A stretch of DNA of 15,937 nucleotides from Microcaldota archaeon (GTDB lineage Archaea; Micrarchaeota; Micrarchaeia; Anstonellales; Bilamarchaeaceae), in assembly GCA_021823425.1 (NCBI GenBank), contig JAKANX010000017.1:1-15937 (forward strand), in the 5' to 3' direction. The position numbers were made by a program, and so were the translations under genes. Under the pieces are notes generated by a model that saw only the letters and a list, made by a program, of their open reading frames with translations, did no database searches and had not been told where the DNA came from. Positions 6,422-13,730 of this stretch are shown here, one piece after another. Every line of letters begins with the position of its first letter. The stretch's first letter is position 1.

Positions 6422-7210
6422 TCAGAATTTGCCGTTTATGTGGGAAACCGCATTCTCGAATATCTTCATGCCCGAGCCCTTCCAGTCCGTTATGCGCTCC
6501 CTTACTCCGGGCCAGAACGGGTTGTTCGTCATCGCGTTGTACGCCTCCGGGTGTGGCATGAGCCCGAAGACGTTGCCTTCAGGGTTGCATATGCCCGCGA
6601 TGTTCATCGCCGAGCCGTTCGGGTTGTAGGGGTATCCGGCGAACTCGTCGCGCTCGTTGACGTACTGCATCGCCACCATGTTCTTGGCCGCGAGATCCTT
6701 TAGCGTCGCACCGTCGCTTATGAACTTGCCCTCGCCATGGCGCACGGGGAGCATGAGCCCGCCGATTCCCTGCGTGAAAACGCACGGGGATTTCTGGTTC
6801 ATCTTCAGGTAGACCCACCTGTCCTCGAACTTGCCGGAGTCGTTGAAGCTCAGCGTCACCTTCTGGGAAAAGTCCGCGTACGGAAGCAGGCCCATTTTCG
6901 CAATCATCTGGAAGCCGTTGCATATCCCGATTACGAGCTTGCCCTGCTTCACGAAGTCCATCATCTGGTCCTTGAGCCTGAACCTGAACTTGTTCGCAAC
7001 CACCTTGCCGCTGCCCAGGTCGTCGCCGAAGGAGAATCCGCCCGCGAAAGCCAGCAGGTTGAAATCGTCAAGCATCTTCGGGCTGTCCATGAGCTCGTGG
7101 ATGTGCAGCCTCCTTGCCTCCGCCCCGGATGCGCGCAGCGCGTACTCCAACTCATAATCGGCGTTTATGCCGTATCCGGTGAGCACCGCTGCTTTTGTTT
7201 TTCCGTTCAT
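6422..7210 (-). CDS. purQ: Phosphoribosylformylglycinamidine synthase, glutamine amidotransferase subunit
   Basis: PurQ is the class I glutaminase that feeds ammonia to PurL in the FGAR to FGAM step of purine synthesis. The ATG at 7210 overlaps the purL stop as ATGA, a translational-coupling arrangement, so the in-frame codons further upstream are rejected. The 262-residue protein shows AVLTGYGINADYE at the N terminus, oxyanion-region AGGFSFGDD (56-64), the nucleophile Cys97 in GICNGFQ, and the His220/Glu222 pair in MPHPEA. It is longer than the ~225 residues of the small archaeal and Bacillus PurQ and matches the longer form that goes with ~1000-residue PurL proteins. Confidence 0.95.
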   Translation of the reverse strand: MNGKTKAAVLTGYGINADYELEYALRASGAEARRLHIHELMDSPKMLDDFNLLAFAGGFSFGDDLGSGKVVANKFRFRLKDQMMDFVKQGKLVIGICNGFQMIAKMGLLPYADFSQKVTLSFNDSGKFEDRWVYLKMNQKSPCVFTQGIGGLMLPVRHGEGKFISDGATLKDLAAKNMVAMQYVNERDEFAGYPYNPNGSAMNIAGICNPEGNVFGLMPHPEAYNAMTNNPFWPGVRERITDWKGSGMKIFENAVSHINGKF

Positions 7211-10110
7211 ATCTTCACGCCGTTCCATATTCCGCGCAGGTCCCTGCCATCCTCGTTCACGAGCACGCTCTCGCCCTTCCTAACCACGAACCTCTTGTCC
7301 CCGCGCACCCTGCCGCAGCGCGAGAATTTCGTGCCGTGCATCGCCTTCTCGAACTTCTCCACGTTCTTCTCCGCCACGCTCACCACGAACCTGCCCCCTG
7401 ATTCGGAGAACAGGAGCGCGTCCTCGTTCTGCGTCTCCGCGTGGATTTTTGAGACGTCAATCTCAACTCCCATTCCAGAGGGGAAGCTGCACTCCGCGAG
7501 CGCGACCGCGAGCCCGCCGTCCGAAATGTCGTGCGCGGACCTCACGAGCCTGAGCTCGCACGCGCCCGAGAAAGCGCGGTAGAGCGGCATCACCTCGTCC
7601 AGGCTTATCTTGGGCGCGTCGTTGCCCAGCCCCCCGAAAATGCGGTAGTATTCGCTTCCGCCCAGCTCCTCCCTCGTCACTCCGAGCACGTAGACCGCGT
7701 CGCCTTCTCCCTTGAAGTCGCTGCTTATCGCGTTCCTCACGTCTCCTATCTTCCCTATTACCGTCATGAGCAAAGTCGGCGGTATTGAATACTTGCCGTC
7801 CTTGCCGTAGTAATCGTTCTTCACGCTGTCCTTGCCCGAAACCAGCGGTATTCCGTATCCAATCGAGCAATCATATACCGCCATGCACGCCCGAACGAGC
7901 TGCGCGAGCTTGTATTCCCCGTCCGGCGTCTTCTCGCTCTGCACCGGGTCGGGCCATGAGAAATTGTCCAGCGCGGCCATGTAGCCGAGCTTCGCGCCGA
8001 CTGCGAGCGCGTTCCTCACCGCCTCGTCAAACGCCATCATCGCCATGTCGTGGCTGTCCTGAACGTATTTCGGGCAAATTCCGTGCGAAACCACCAGCCC
8101 TTCCCAGCTTTCGAACACGGGCCTAATTACAGCTGCGTCGCATGGCGCGTTGTTGCCCATGAGCGGCTTTATCACGCTCTTTCCCTGCACCTCGTGGTCG
8201 TACCGCCTTATGGTGTGCTCCTTGGACGCTATGTTCGGAAGCGCGAGCAGCTTCCTGAGAACCGCGCCCAGGTCCCGCTCGGTGACGTTCGGCTCAACGA
8301 ACGTTTTGCGCTTCCATTTCGCCGTGAGCTTGAGTCGGGGCGGCTTGTGCAGGAAGTCCAAATCCAAATAAGCGACGCTCTTTCCCTCGTAGAGCGCGTG
8401 CAGCCTTCCGCTGTCCGTGAATTTTCCAACTGCCGTTATCTCGACCTCGTGCTTTTTCGCAATCTGCTCGAGGCGCTCCATGTTCTCCTGCTTCACCGCA
8501 ATGGTCATGCGCTCCTGGCTCTCGGAAACGAGTATTTCCCAGGGCTGCAGCCCCGGATACTTGAGCGGGACCGCCTCCAGCCAGATGTCGCATCCGTTGC
8601 TCTGCTCGGCCATCTCTCCTATGCTGGAAGATAGCCCGCCCGCGCCGTTGTCCGTAATCGCCTCGTAGAGCAGTTCATCCCGTGCCTCAATGATGAAATC
8701 AAGCACTTTTTTCTGCGTTATCGGGTCGCCTATCTGGACCACGCTCGTGGGTATGCTGGTCTCAAGCTGCTGCGAGGAGAACGTAGCGCCGTGTATTCCG
8801 TCCTTGCCCACCCTTCCTCCGACCATTACCGCGATTAGCCCGGGCTCCACCTTCTTGTCAGCCGTCTTTCTGCCCCTTATTTCAGTGGGCATCAGGCCCA
8901 CGGTCCCGCAATAAATAATCGGCCTTGCAGTGAAGCCCGGCTCGAAAGTGAAGGAGCCGTTCACGGTGGGAATTCCGCTCTTGTTCCCGCCGTCCCTTAT
9001 CCCGGAAACCACGCCCTCGTAAATCGTCTTCGGGTGGAGCACGCCATGCGGGACGTTCTTCTCGTTCAAGTTGCCGAAGCAGAGCATGTCCACGTTAGCA
9101 ATCGGGAACGCGCCCATTCCAGTGCCGATGATGTCCCTGTTCACGCCCAGGATTCCTGTGAGCGCGCCGCCGTAAGGGTCGAGCGCGCTCGGCGCGTTGT
9201 GCGTCTCCACCTTAACCGCGACGTCGTAATCGGGATTGAACTTCACTATCCCCCCGTTGTCCTTGAAAGCGGAAAGCACGTAGGGCTTCCTGAGCATTTC
9301 CGTGGCCCCGCGTATGAACGTCTTGAAGAGCGAGTCCACGTTGTAGCTGTCCGAATCCTCGCTGTACGCTATCTCGGCGTTGAAAATCTTGTGCTTGCAG
9401 TGCTCGCTCCAGGTCTGCGCTATTACCTCCAGTTCCACGTCCGTCAGTTCGTCGCCGAGGCCCGCCTGCCTGCGCGCCTTGACCACGGAGTCGGAAGAAA
9501 CGTATTTCCGAATCGCCTTCATCTCCCTGACGCTGAGCGCCAGCAATCTTTTTTTGGAGAGCTGCTCCAGCTTGTCCTCGTCCGCGGGCAGCTTCACCGT
9601 CTCAACCCTGATTTCCTGCGCGAGCGCGACCTTTGGAACATATGGCTCGAAATTGTCCGAGTGCGGTGTGCGCACCGTTATCTTCTGTATCAGTCCGTTT
9701 GCGAGGCGCCTGCCGAACTTCTCGCACGCCTCCTCGTCCACCTCGCCGATTATCGCGTAGACCATGCTTGAGTAGACGTCCAGCTCGCGGTTGAGCGCGT
9801 CCCTTATCGCGTCCTTGGCCGTCTTTCCCACGTTGTCCGTGACCCCGGGCTGGTATCCTATCTCTATTCGCCAGCCCTCGGCGAGGAACGGCTTTGAGGA
9901 CGAATATTCCTGCACAATCTTGTCGCTGAAGACCTCGCTGCCCAATAATCTGAGCTCGTCCTCGGAAAGCTCGCCGTCTATGTTGTACGCCTCTATCACG
10001 GCGGCGCGCGCTATTTTCGCTTTGAATTCCTCGCGCAGCAGGGCCGCTAGCCCCTCAGCCCTGGGGTCCCTGATTTCATCCTTGAATTTGACCTCAATCC
10101 GCTTAGCCAT
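7207..10110 (-). CDS. purL: Phosphoribosylformylglycinamidine synthase, large synthetase subunit with fused PurS-like N terminus
   Basis: PurL catalyses ATP-dependent amidation of FGAR to FGAM. The ATG at 10110 gives 967 residues. Residues 1-~75 (RIEVKFKDEIRDPRAEGL) and ~78-150 (WRIEIGYQPGVTDNVGKTAKDAI) look like two tandem PurS-type domains. The first AIR-synthase-like half carries QTWSEHCKHK (232-241), then THNAPSALDPYGGALTG and DNGAGGLSSSIGEMAE; the second half carries NNAPCDAAV and SAHDISDGGLAVALAE. Most archaea use a ~720-residue PurL plus separate PurS; this form resembles the ~1000-residue PurL of Geobacter-like bacteria, which suggests gene transfer or an uncommon archaeal lineage. 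An upstream in-frame TTG at 10152 falls within the promoter and is rejected; GGTGG lies ~10 bases before the ATG. Confidence 0.95.
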   Translation of the reverse strand: MAKRIEVKFKDEIRDPRAEGLAALLREEFKAKIARAAVIEAYNIDGELSEDELRLLGSEVFSDKIVQEYSSSKPFLAEGWRIEIGYQPGVTDNVGKTAKDAIRDALNRELDVYSSMVYAIIGEVDEEACEKFGRRLANGLIQKITVRTPHSDNFEPYVPKVALAQEIRVETVKLPADEDKLEQLSKKRLLALSVREMKAIRKYVSSDSVVKARRQAGLGDELTDVELEVIAQTWSEHCKHKIFNAEIAYSEDSDSYNVDSLFKTFIRGATEMLRKPYVLSAFKDNGGIVKFNPDYDVAVKVETHNAPSALDPYGGALTGILGVNRDIIGTGMGAFPIANVDMLCFGNLNEKNVPHGVLHPKTIYEGVVSGIRDGGNKSGIPTVNGSFTFEPGFTARPIIYCGTVGLMPTEIRGRKTADKKVEPGLIAVMVGGRVGKDGIHGATFSSQQLETSIPTSVVQIGDPITQKKVLDFIIEARDELLYEAITDNGAGGLSSSIGEMAEQSNGCDIWLEAVPLKYPGLQPWEILVSESQERMTIAVKQENMERLEQIAKKHEVEITAVGKFTDSGRLHALYEGKSVAYLDLDFLHKPPRLKLTAKWKRKTFVEPNVTERDLGAVLRKLLALPNIASKEHTIRRYDHEVQGKSVIKPLMGNNAPCDAAVIRPVFESWEGLVVSHGICPKYVQDSHDMAMMAFDEAVRNALAVGAKLGYMAALDNFSWPDPVQSEKTPDGEYKLAQLVRACMAVYDCSIGYGIPLVSGKDSVKNDYYGKDGKYSIPPTLLMTVIGKIGDVRNAISSDFKGEGDAVYVLGVTREELGGSEYYRIFGGLGNDAPKISLDEVMPLYRAFSGACELRLVRSAHDISDGGLAVALAECSFPSGMGVEIDVSKIHAETQNEDALLFSESGGRFVVSVAEKNVEKFEKAMHGTKFSRCGRVRGDKRFVVRKGESVLVNEDGRDLRGIWNGVKI

Positions 10111-10153
10111 CCTTGAACCCACCGAATCTATGAGATTAAGAATGGAATTCAAG

Positions 10154-10165
10154 GTTTAAATAAAT
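10154..10165 (-). promoter_or_regulatory. TATA-like element of purL-purQ
   Basis: The minus strand reads ATTTATTTAAAC, ~45-55 bases before the purL ATG at 10110. A start of transcription near 10135 would leave a ~25-base leader containing the GGTGG ribosome binding site. Confidence 0.5.
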
Positions 10166-10183
10166 AGCGCACGCACCGCGGGC

Positions 10184-10201
10184 TTGTAACTATAGTTACA
10201 A
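10184..10201. promoter_or_regulatory. Palindromic operator candidate, copy 4 (purL/arginase-like intergenic)
   Basis: TTGTAACTATAGTTACAA is a perfect 18-base palindrome, the best copy of the repeated motif. It sits upstream of both divergent TATA elements (purL at 10154-10165; arginase-like at 10213-10222), a position that could serve either activation or repression of both genes. Confidence 0.7.
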
Positions 10202-10212
10202 TTCCACCCCGC

Positions 10213-10222
10213 CTTTTAAAAT
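10213..10222 (+). promoter_or_regulatory. TATA-like element of the arginase-like gene
   Basis: CTTTTAAAAT-type sequence centred ~27 bases before the ATG at 10246, consistent with a leaderless message. Confidence 0.5.
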
Positions 10223-10245
10223 ATTATTTAACATAATTTACAACT

Positions 10246-11022
10246 ATGGACATATTTTATTCGCCCAGCCAGTTCAACCGCGCGTTCGCCGCGAAGATGG
10301 AATCCCGCGGCGGTTTCCCGAAGAGCACGCGCTTTGTCCCGCTTGCGTCCAGGAACGAGGAATCCATAGCCCGGGAGCTTTCCGGGCTCGCCGGCCGTGC
10401 CGCGTTCATCTGGGAAGGCGGCGGCACGCACCACTACTCGTACTATTTCACCAAATCCTCGGGCGCGTCCGCAAAGCTGAATTTCGACGGCCACGGGGAC
10501 GCGGTTCCCACAAAAAGGCTCCAATGCGGGTCGCACATGCACTTTTCCGAGCGCGACGGCAACGAAACCTATACCGTGGGAAGCAGGCTCGCGCTGGATT
10601 ACGCGCACTCAATTGCATCCAGGCACGGCCGCATTGCCGTTACCGTGGACTGCGACGTCCTGAAGAACTTCCCCGCGCACGCGCAATGGATAAATTACGG
10701 GGACTTCGGCCCTTCGGCGGAGGACATCGCCGGCTTCGTTTCCTTGGCCTCGGGGCGTGTCCTTCGGCTGGATATCGGCGGCATTGTGGACACCTCCCAC
10801 GACCTAGGCAGCATGGTCCGGAATTTCAAGACCGTGAAGGATCCGCTCAAGCCCCCCGAAGACTTGGAGGCATATACATTCGCCCGGGCGCTCGAAGGCA
10901 CGGCGGATCCGGCGCAGATTCTTGATTGGCATATCGTTGACAGGGTTCTGGGCTATGCGTTCAGCGCCTACAGCGAGATATTGCAGGCGTTCGTGAAATC
11001 CCAGATTATTTCGCGACGCTAA
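10246..11022 (+). CDS. Divergent arginase/ureohydrolase-fold protein
   Basis: The 258-residue product keeps the metal-site layout of the arginase/agmatinase/deacetylase fold. A His in GGGTHHYSY (His62 or His63) stands where the family has GGDHS, FDGHGD at 80-85 stands for DAHxD, and VDCDVL at 134-139 stands for DxDxxDP. Thus six likely Mn ligands are present, though the surrounding sequence is far from known arginases. LRLDIGGIVDTSHDLG follows. If active it would hydrolyse a C-N bond of a guanidino- or amide-type substrate with two metal ions, but the substrate cannot be inferred. It diverges from purL across a shared operator, which hints at a nitrogen or nucleotide role. Its 3' end overlaps the convergent NFACT-R gene by 17 bases. 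Confidence 0.55.
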   Translation: MDIFYSPSQFNRAFAAKMESRGGFPKSTRFVPLASRNEESIARELSGLAGRAAFIWEGGGTHHYSYYFTKSSGASAKLNFDGHGDAVPTKRLQCGSHMHFSERDGNETYTVGSRLALDYAHSIASRHGRIAVTVDCDVLKNFPAHAQWINYGDFGPSAEDIAGFVSLASGRVLRLDIGGIVDTSHDLGSMVRNFKTVKDPLKPPEDLEAYTFARALEGTADPAQILDWHIVDRVLGYAFSAYSEILQAFVKSQIISRR

Positions 11023-11776
11023 TCCTTCCGGGCGGAAGGAGATTTTGTATCTCGTCCGGATGCACCCCCAATTGCTTGGAAAGCCTCTTGACCATCTCGC
11101 CCTTCTCGTGCGTTCCCGGCACAATCGCTGTTTCCTTCTCCATCTTCCTGCCGCAGTTCGCCGGCAAGACAGTGGCAATCTCATTTTCAATCCCGATTTT
11201 GAGCTTCAATCCAGTTTTCCTGAACCACGTCCTCTCGCCGACAATCGCGAACGCCCCCTTTGCGATGAACCCACCTGCCGCGTGCTTGGAAACCTGCTCC
11301 CGCCTCACGCAGTAAACGTCAACTGCCGCGTTCCCGTTCTTCCACGCGTTGGAGAACGACGCAGTGAACTGCGCAGCCTCAGCCAGCTCATTTTCGTCCG
11401 CGCCGCTCCCGCCCTTCAAAACACAAGCCGCCCCTCCCTGTATGTCCGCGTGGAAGAACAAATCCCCCTCCTCAAAATAATTCTTGTAAACGAAATCGTT
11501 CTGGTCAGCGCTCCGCCCCCCCACTACGAGTTTTCCGGCTGAAGTGAAAAAGTAATGGAACTTCTCGTACCACGCCTTCTTGCGCGCGACCTTTGTCTCC
11601 TCCGCCTTTTTCTTTTCCGCTGCCGCGTGCTCCTTGCGCGCCTTTCCAATCTCTTTTTCGGTTTCGGCTATCGCCCGCTCCACTCCCTTGGCGGTTTCCC
11701 TCGCCCCCTTTGCCTCATCGTAATAAGCCGCGGCGTTCTCGTGCACGCCTTTCCCTATCCTGAGCAGAATGCGCAT
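11006..11776 (-). CDS. Short NFACT-R (NEMF/RqcH-like, DUF814) domain protein with coiled coil
   Basis: The 256-residue product starts with GKGVHENAAAYYDEAKGARE and a Lys/Glu/Ala-rich coiled coil (~20-65), the middle region of NEMF/Rqc2/RqcH proteins. The NFACT-R domain follows: KKAWYEKFHYFFTSAGKLVVGG, then EEGDLFFHADIQGGAACVLK. In full-length proteins an N-terminal NFACT-N domain binds the 60S/50S-peptidyl-tRNA complex and recruits tRNA during ribosome-associated quality control. That domain and the HhH region are absent here, so this is either a stand-alone NFACT-R protein or one half of a split RqcH. The C-terminal ~70 residues (GIENEIATVLPANCGRK onward) form an additional basic segment. 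It lies 31 bases downstream of the resolvase-like gene and probably shares its message. Confidence 0.75.
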   Translation of the reverse strand: MRILLRIGKGVHENAAAYYDEAKGARETAKGVERAIAETEKEIGKARKEHAAAEKKKAEETKVARKKAWYEKFHYFFTSAGKLVVGGRSADQNDFVYKNYFEEGDLFFHADIQGGAACVLKGGSGADENELAEAAQFTASFSNAWKNGNAAVDVYCVRREQVSKHAAGGFIAKGAFAIVGERTWFRKTGLKLKIGIENEIATVLPANCGRKMEKETAIVPGTHEKGEMVKRLSKQLGVHPDEIQNLLPPGRISVAK

Positions 11777-11807
11777 GCGTGCGCTTCCGCGCCAAACTAA
11801 AATAAGC

Positions 11808-12356
11808 TTACTGCCCCCCCCGTTTTATCTGAATCGGCGCCTTCCTGCCGCACTCGCCCGCGCGGCCGTGCTTGCAGCCCAGTCTGCGCGCATCCTCAAT
11901 CGCGCCAACCGGAAGCTCGCCCGCGAGCCTTGCCTCCTGCATTCCCCTCCTTATCGCCTTGGCGACGTCCTCGCCCATCGCCGAAATGGATTCAAGCCCC
12001 CGCTTCGCGACGTGCTCCACGTTCCCGAATTGCGCCACCGCCGCCTTGAGGCTCCCGCAGCCGGCCTGCGAGCTGAAAACGACCAGCTTGCACGCCCCGT
12101 TGTTCGCAACCGCCGCGGTGAACACGTTCTTCACCCCGTACCTGCCGAAATTGTAGAAAGACGGGCTTATGACCATGTCATATTTCTTGCCCTGCGCGGT
12201 TGCCTTCAGCAGCGTTTTCCATCCGTGACGCTCGTCCTCCGCGACGTCCATCCGCACTCCGTTGATTTCCTTCACGTGGGGCATCACCAGCTCCTCTATG
12301 AGGGCCGCGCAGTGCCCGCTGTCAACGTAGAGCACCAGGTAATCGGATTTTTCCAT
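11808..12356 (-). CDS. Small protein resembling a degenerate serine-resolvase fold
   Basis: The 182-residue product from the ATG at 12356 follows the order of a serine recombinase catalytic domain: a first strand (DYLVLYVDSGH), a segment like VYEDE (DVAEDERHGWKTLL), a strand (YDMVISPSFYNFGR, cf. D-x-V-x-W-x-LDR-x-GR), a strand (LVVFSSQAG), a long helix (FGNVEHVAKRGLESI) and a charged helix RRGMQEARLAG. The usual catalytic Ser and the first Arg of the DR-x-GR motif are missing, so recombination activity is doubtful. A Cys/His/Arg-rich tail (CKHGRAGECGRKA) could bind metal or nucleic acid. It diverges from the pilin-like gene and is leaderless by promoter spacing. The family assignment is weak; a novel small protein is the alternative. 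Confidence 0.4.
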   Translation of the reverse strand: MEKSDYLVLYVDSGHCAALIEELVMPHVKEINGVRMDVAEDERHGWKTLLKATAQGKKYDMVISPSFYNFGRYGVKNVFTAAVANNGACKLVVFSSQAGCGSLKAAVAQFGNVEHVAKRGLESISAMGEDVAKAIRRGMQEARLAGELPVGAIEDARRLGCKHGRAGECGRKAPIQIKRGGQ

Positions 12357-12376
12357 ACGCTTGATTTGTTTATGGA

Positions 12377-12387
12377 AATATATAAAC
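12377..12387 (-). promoter_or_regulatory. TATA-like element of the resolvase-like/NFACT-R pair
   Basis: The minus strand reads GTTTATATATT, centred ~26 bases before the ATG at 12356. This strong archaeal TATA box fixes the start choice and implies a leaderless transcript. Confidence 0.6.
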
Positions 12388-12425
12388 GTGCATATCATTG
12401 CCCCGCCCGCGCCTGAAAACCGCAC

Positions 12426-12435
12426 ATTTATAAAG
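12426..12435 (+). promoter_or_regulatory. TATA-like element of the secretion-like operon
   Basis: ATTTATAAAG centred ~27 bases before the ATG at 12457 marks the promoter of the pilin-like gene and probably of the whole plus-strand operon, again leaderless. Confidence 0.6.
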
Positions 12436-12456
12436 CGCTTTTCCGAATGGAAATCC

Positions 12457-12699
12457 ATGGCTCTTCAGACTATTCTTGAAGGCATCGAAGGCACGCTCAC
12501 GACGATAGCGCCCACAATTGCCGTAATCCTAGTGATTTTGAGCGGCATGGTTTACGCGTTCGCCCAGATGCAGCCCGCAGAGGCCAGGGGCAAGTACATA
12601 AGCGCCGCAATCAGCATGTTCATAGGCGGCGTGATAATCATCGCCATAACCGTGGCCGCGCCGAGCATAGTCCAGTCCTCCAAGGGAATACTGCAGTGA
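12457..12699 (+). CDS. VirB2/CedA1-like small two-helix membrane protein (pilin candidate)
   Basis: The 80-residue product begins MALQTILEGIEGTLTTIAP and has two hydrophobic helices (~17-37 and ~47-69) joined by a short polar loop with EARGKY. This size and layout match VirB2/TrbC-type conjugative pilins and the archaeal CedA1/TedC-type proteins. The first gene of an operon followed by a VirB6-like and a VirB3/VirB4-N-like gene, it is the natural candidate for the pilus subunit of a DNA-transfer or secretion apparatus. Sequence alone cannot exclude another small membrane protein; the neighbours carry most of the weight. Confidence 0.6.
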   Translation: MALQTILEGIEGTLTTIAPTIAVILVILSGMVYAFAQMQPAEARGKYISAAISMFIGGVIIIAITVAAPSIVQSSKGILQ

Positions 12700-12753
12700 T
12701 TCGGATGCGGGCAGGCGCAAAGGAGGGCGTCCCCGTTCCGTTCGTGATTTCAA

Positions 12754-13722
12754 ATGGCTGACCTACTTTCAAACTGGCAGGGAATAGCCGGCACCGCGAT
12801 AATAATCTCGGTAATCGTTTCCGGCATAGCCCTCGGCTTGGGCCGCGCGTTCTCCATAAAGAGGCTGGAGCGCTTCGGCGTGGACGAGCTCATACAGGCG
12901 ATGGTGAACGCGGCGATACTGGGCTTCGCCGTAGGGCTTTCGGCGATGGTTTTGCAGGTGAGCTCGGAATTCACCCCGGTAATGCAGAACGTCACCTGCG
13001 CCTCCAATTCCACGCCTCCCGATTACGTGCTCTGCGGCATAAACTCCACGTCCGTTTCGGCGCTCTCGCTTTCCGGGGACATGCTCCGCGTGCAGAACAA
13101 CATCGCCTACTACCAGACGCTGCAATTGCATTTCGGGAACTTCTCCATAGCGCCGCTGGCCAACATGGACTCGGTCTCCAACCAGCTTTCCAACTCGCTG
13201 TACTCAATCCAGCTCTCGGTCTTCGCGTCCAGCCTCAACGCCCAGTTCCTCTCGTTCGTCTCCTCGGGCTGGTTCGGCGTGCTCTTCGCCAGCGGGTTGG
13301 TGCTGCGCTCTTTCTTCCTCTCGCGCAAGTTCGGCGCGTTCCTGATTGCCGCGTCAATAGCGCTAATAATCTTCTACCCGCTAGTCCTCCTCATGTTCCA
13401 GCCGCCTGTGCAGGGCCTCGAGGCTGCCAAGTCCTCCACCTCCGCGTTCCTCTCCAACGCCAAATACCAGACCGTCCCGATTGTGGACCTGAACAACAAC
13501 GCGGCCGTCGCGGTGAAGCTCTACGAAATGGGCTTCTCCGGAGGCGACGATTACACCGGCGAGCTCACCCTCATGGTGCAGGAGGCAACCGCGGCTTCCG
13601 CCGCCCTTTTCTTCTATTGCGTCGTAGTCCCTGTATTAGCCCTCGCCGCGACGCTCGTTCTGATAAAGGAGCTCTCCGGCTCCTTCGCAGGGGAAATAGC
13701 GACTGAAATATCCCAGATTTAG
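12754..13722 (+). CDS. VirB6/CedA-like polytopic membrane protein
   Basis: The 322-residue product has membrane segments at about 12-30, 50-69, 171-189, 194-213 and 276-305. A cytoplasmic-looking stretch KRLERFGVDELIQA lies between the first two. An external Asn/Ser/Thr-rich loop (70-150) contains Cys82 and Cys94, a possible disulfide, plus several N-x-S/T sites. A second external loop follows FYPLVLLMFQPP. Such a layout fits the VirB6/TrbL inner-membrane channel component and the archaeal CedA family. GTGA at 12743-12746 is the likely ribosome binding site. It sits between the pilin-like gene and the VirB3/VirB4-N-like gene. Confidence 0.6.
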   Translation: MADLLSNWQGIAGTAIIISVIVSGIALGLGRAFSIKRLERFGVDELIQAMVNAAILGFAVGLSAMVLQVSSEFTPVMQNVTCASNSTPPDYVLCGINSTSVSALSLSGDMLRVQNNIAYYQTLQLHFGNFSIAPLANMDSVSNQLSNSLYSIQLSVFASSLNAQFLSFVSSGWFGVLFASGLVLRSFFLSRKFGAFLIAASIALIIFYPLVLLMFQPPVQGLEAAKSSTSAFLSNAKYQTVPIVDLNNNAAVAVKLYEMGFSGGDDYTGELTLMVQEATAASAALFFYCVVVPVLALAATLVLIKELSGSFAGEIATEISQI

Positions 13723-13730
13723 GTGCTTCC

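Noticed and set aside
10111..10152. Upstream TTG start for PurL, adding 14 residues
   Set aside because: It would place the start within the TATA-like promoter region. The ATG at 10110 begins with the family-typical MAKRIEV and has a GGTGG ahead of it.
11006..11022. The 17-base tail-to-tail overlap of the arginase-like and NFACT-R genes as a regulatory antisense device
   Set aside because: Short convergent overlaps are common in compact archaeal genomes, and nothing else in the sequence suggests a function.
12719..12726. GGAGG as ribosome binding site of the VirB6-like gene
   Set aside because: It is ~28 bases from the ATG at 12754, too far. GTGA at 12743-12746 has proper spacing.
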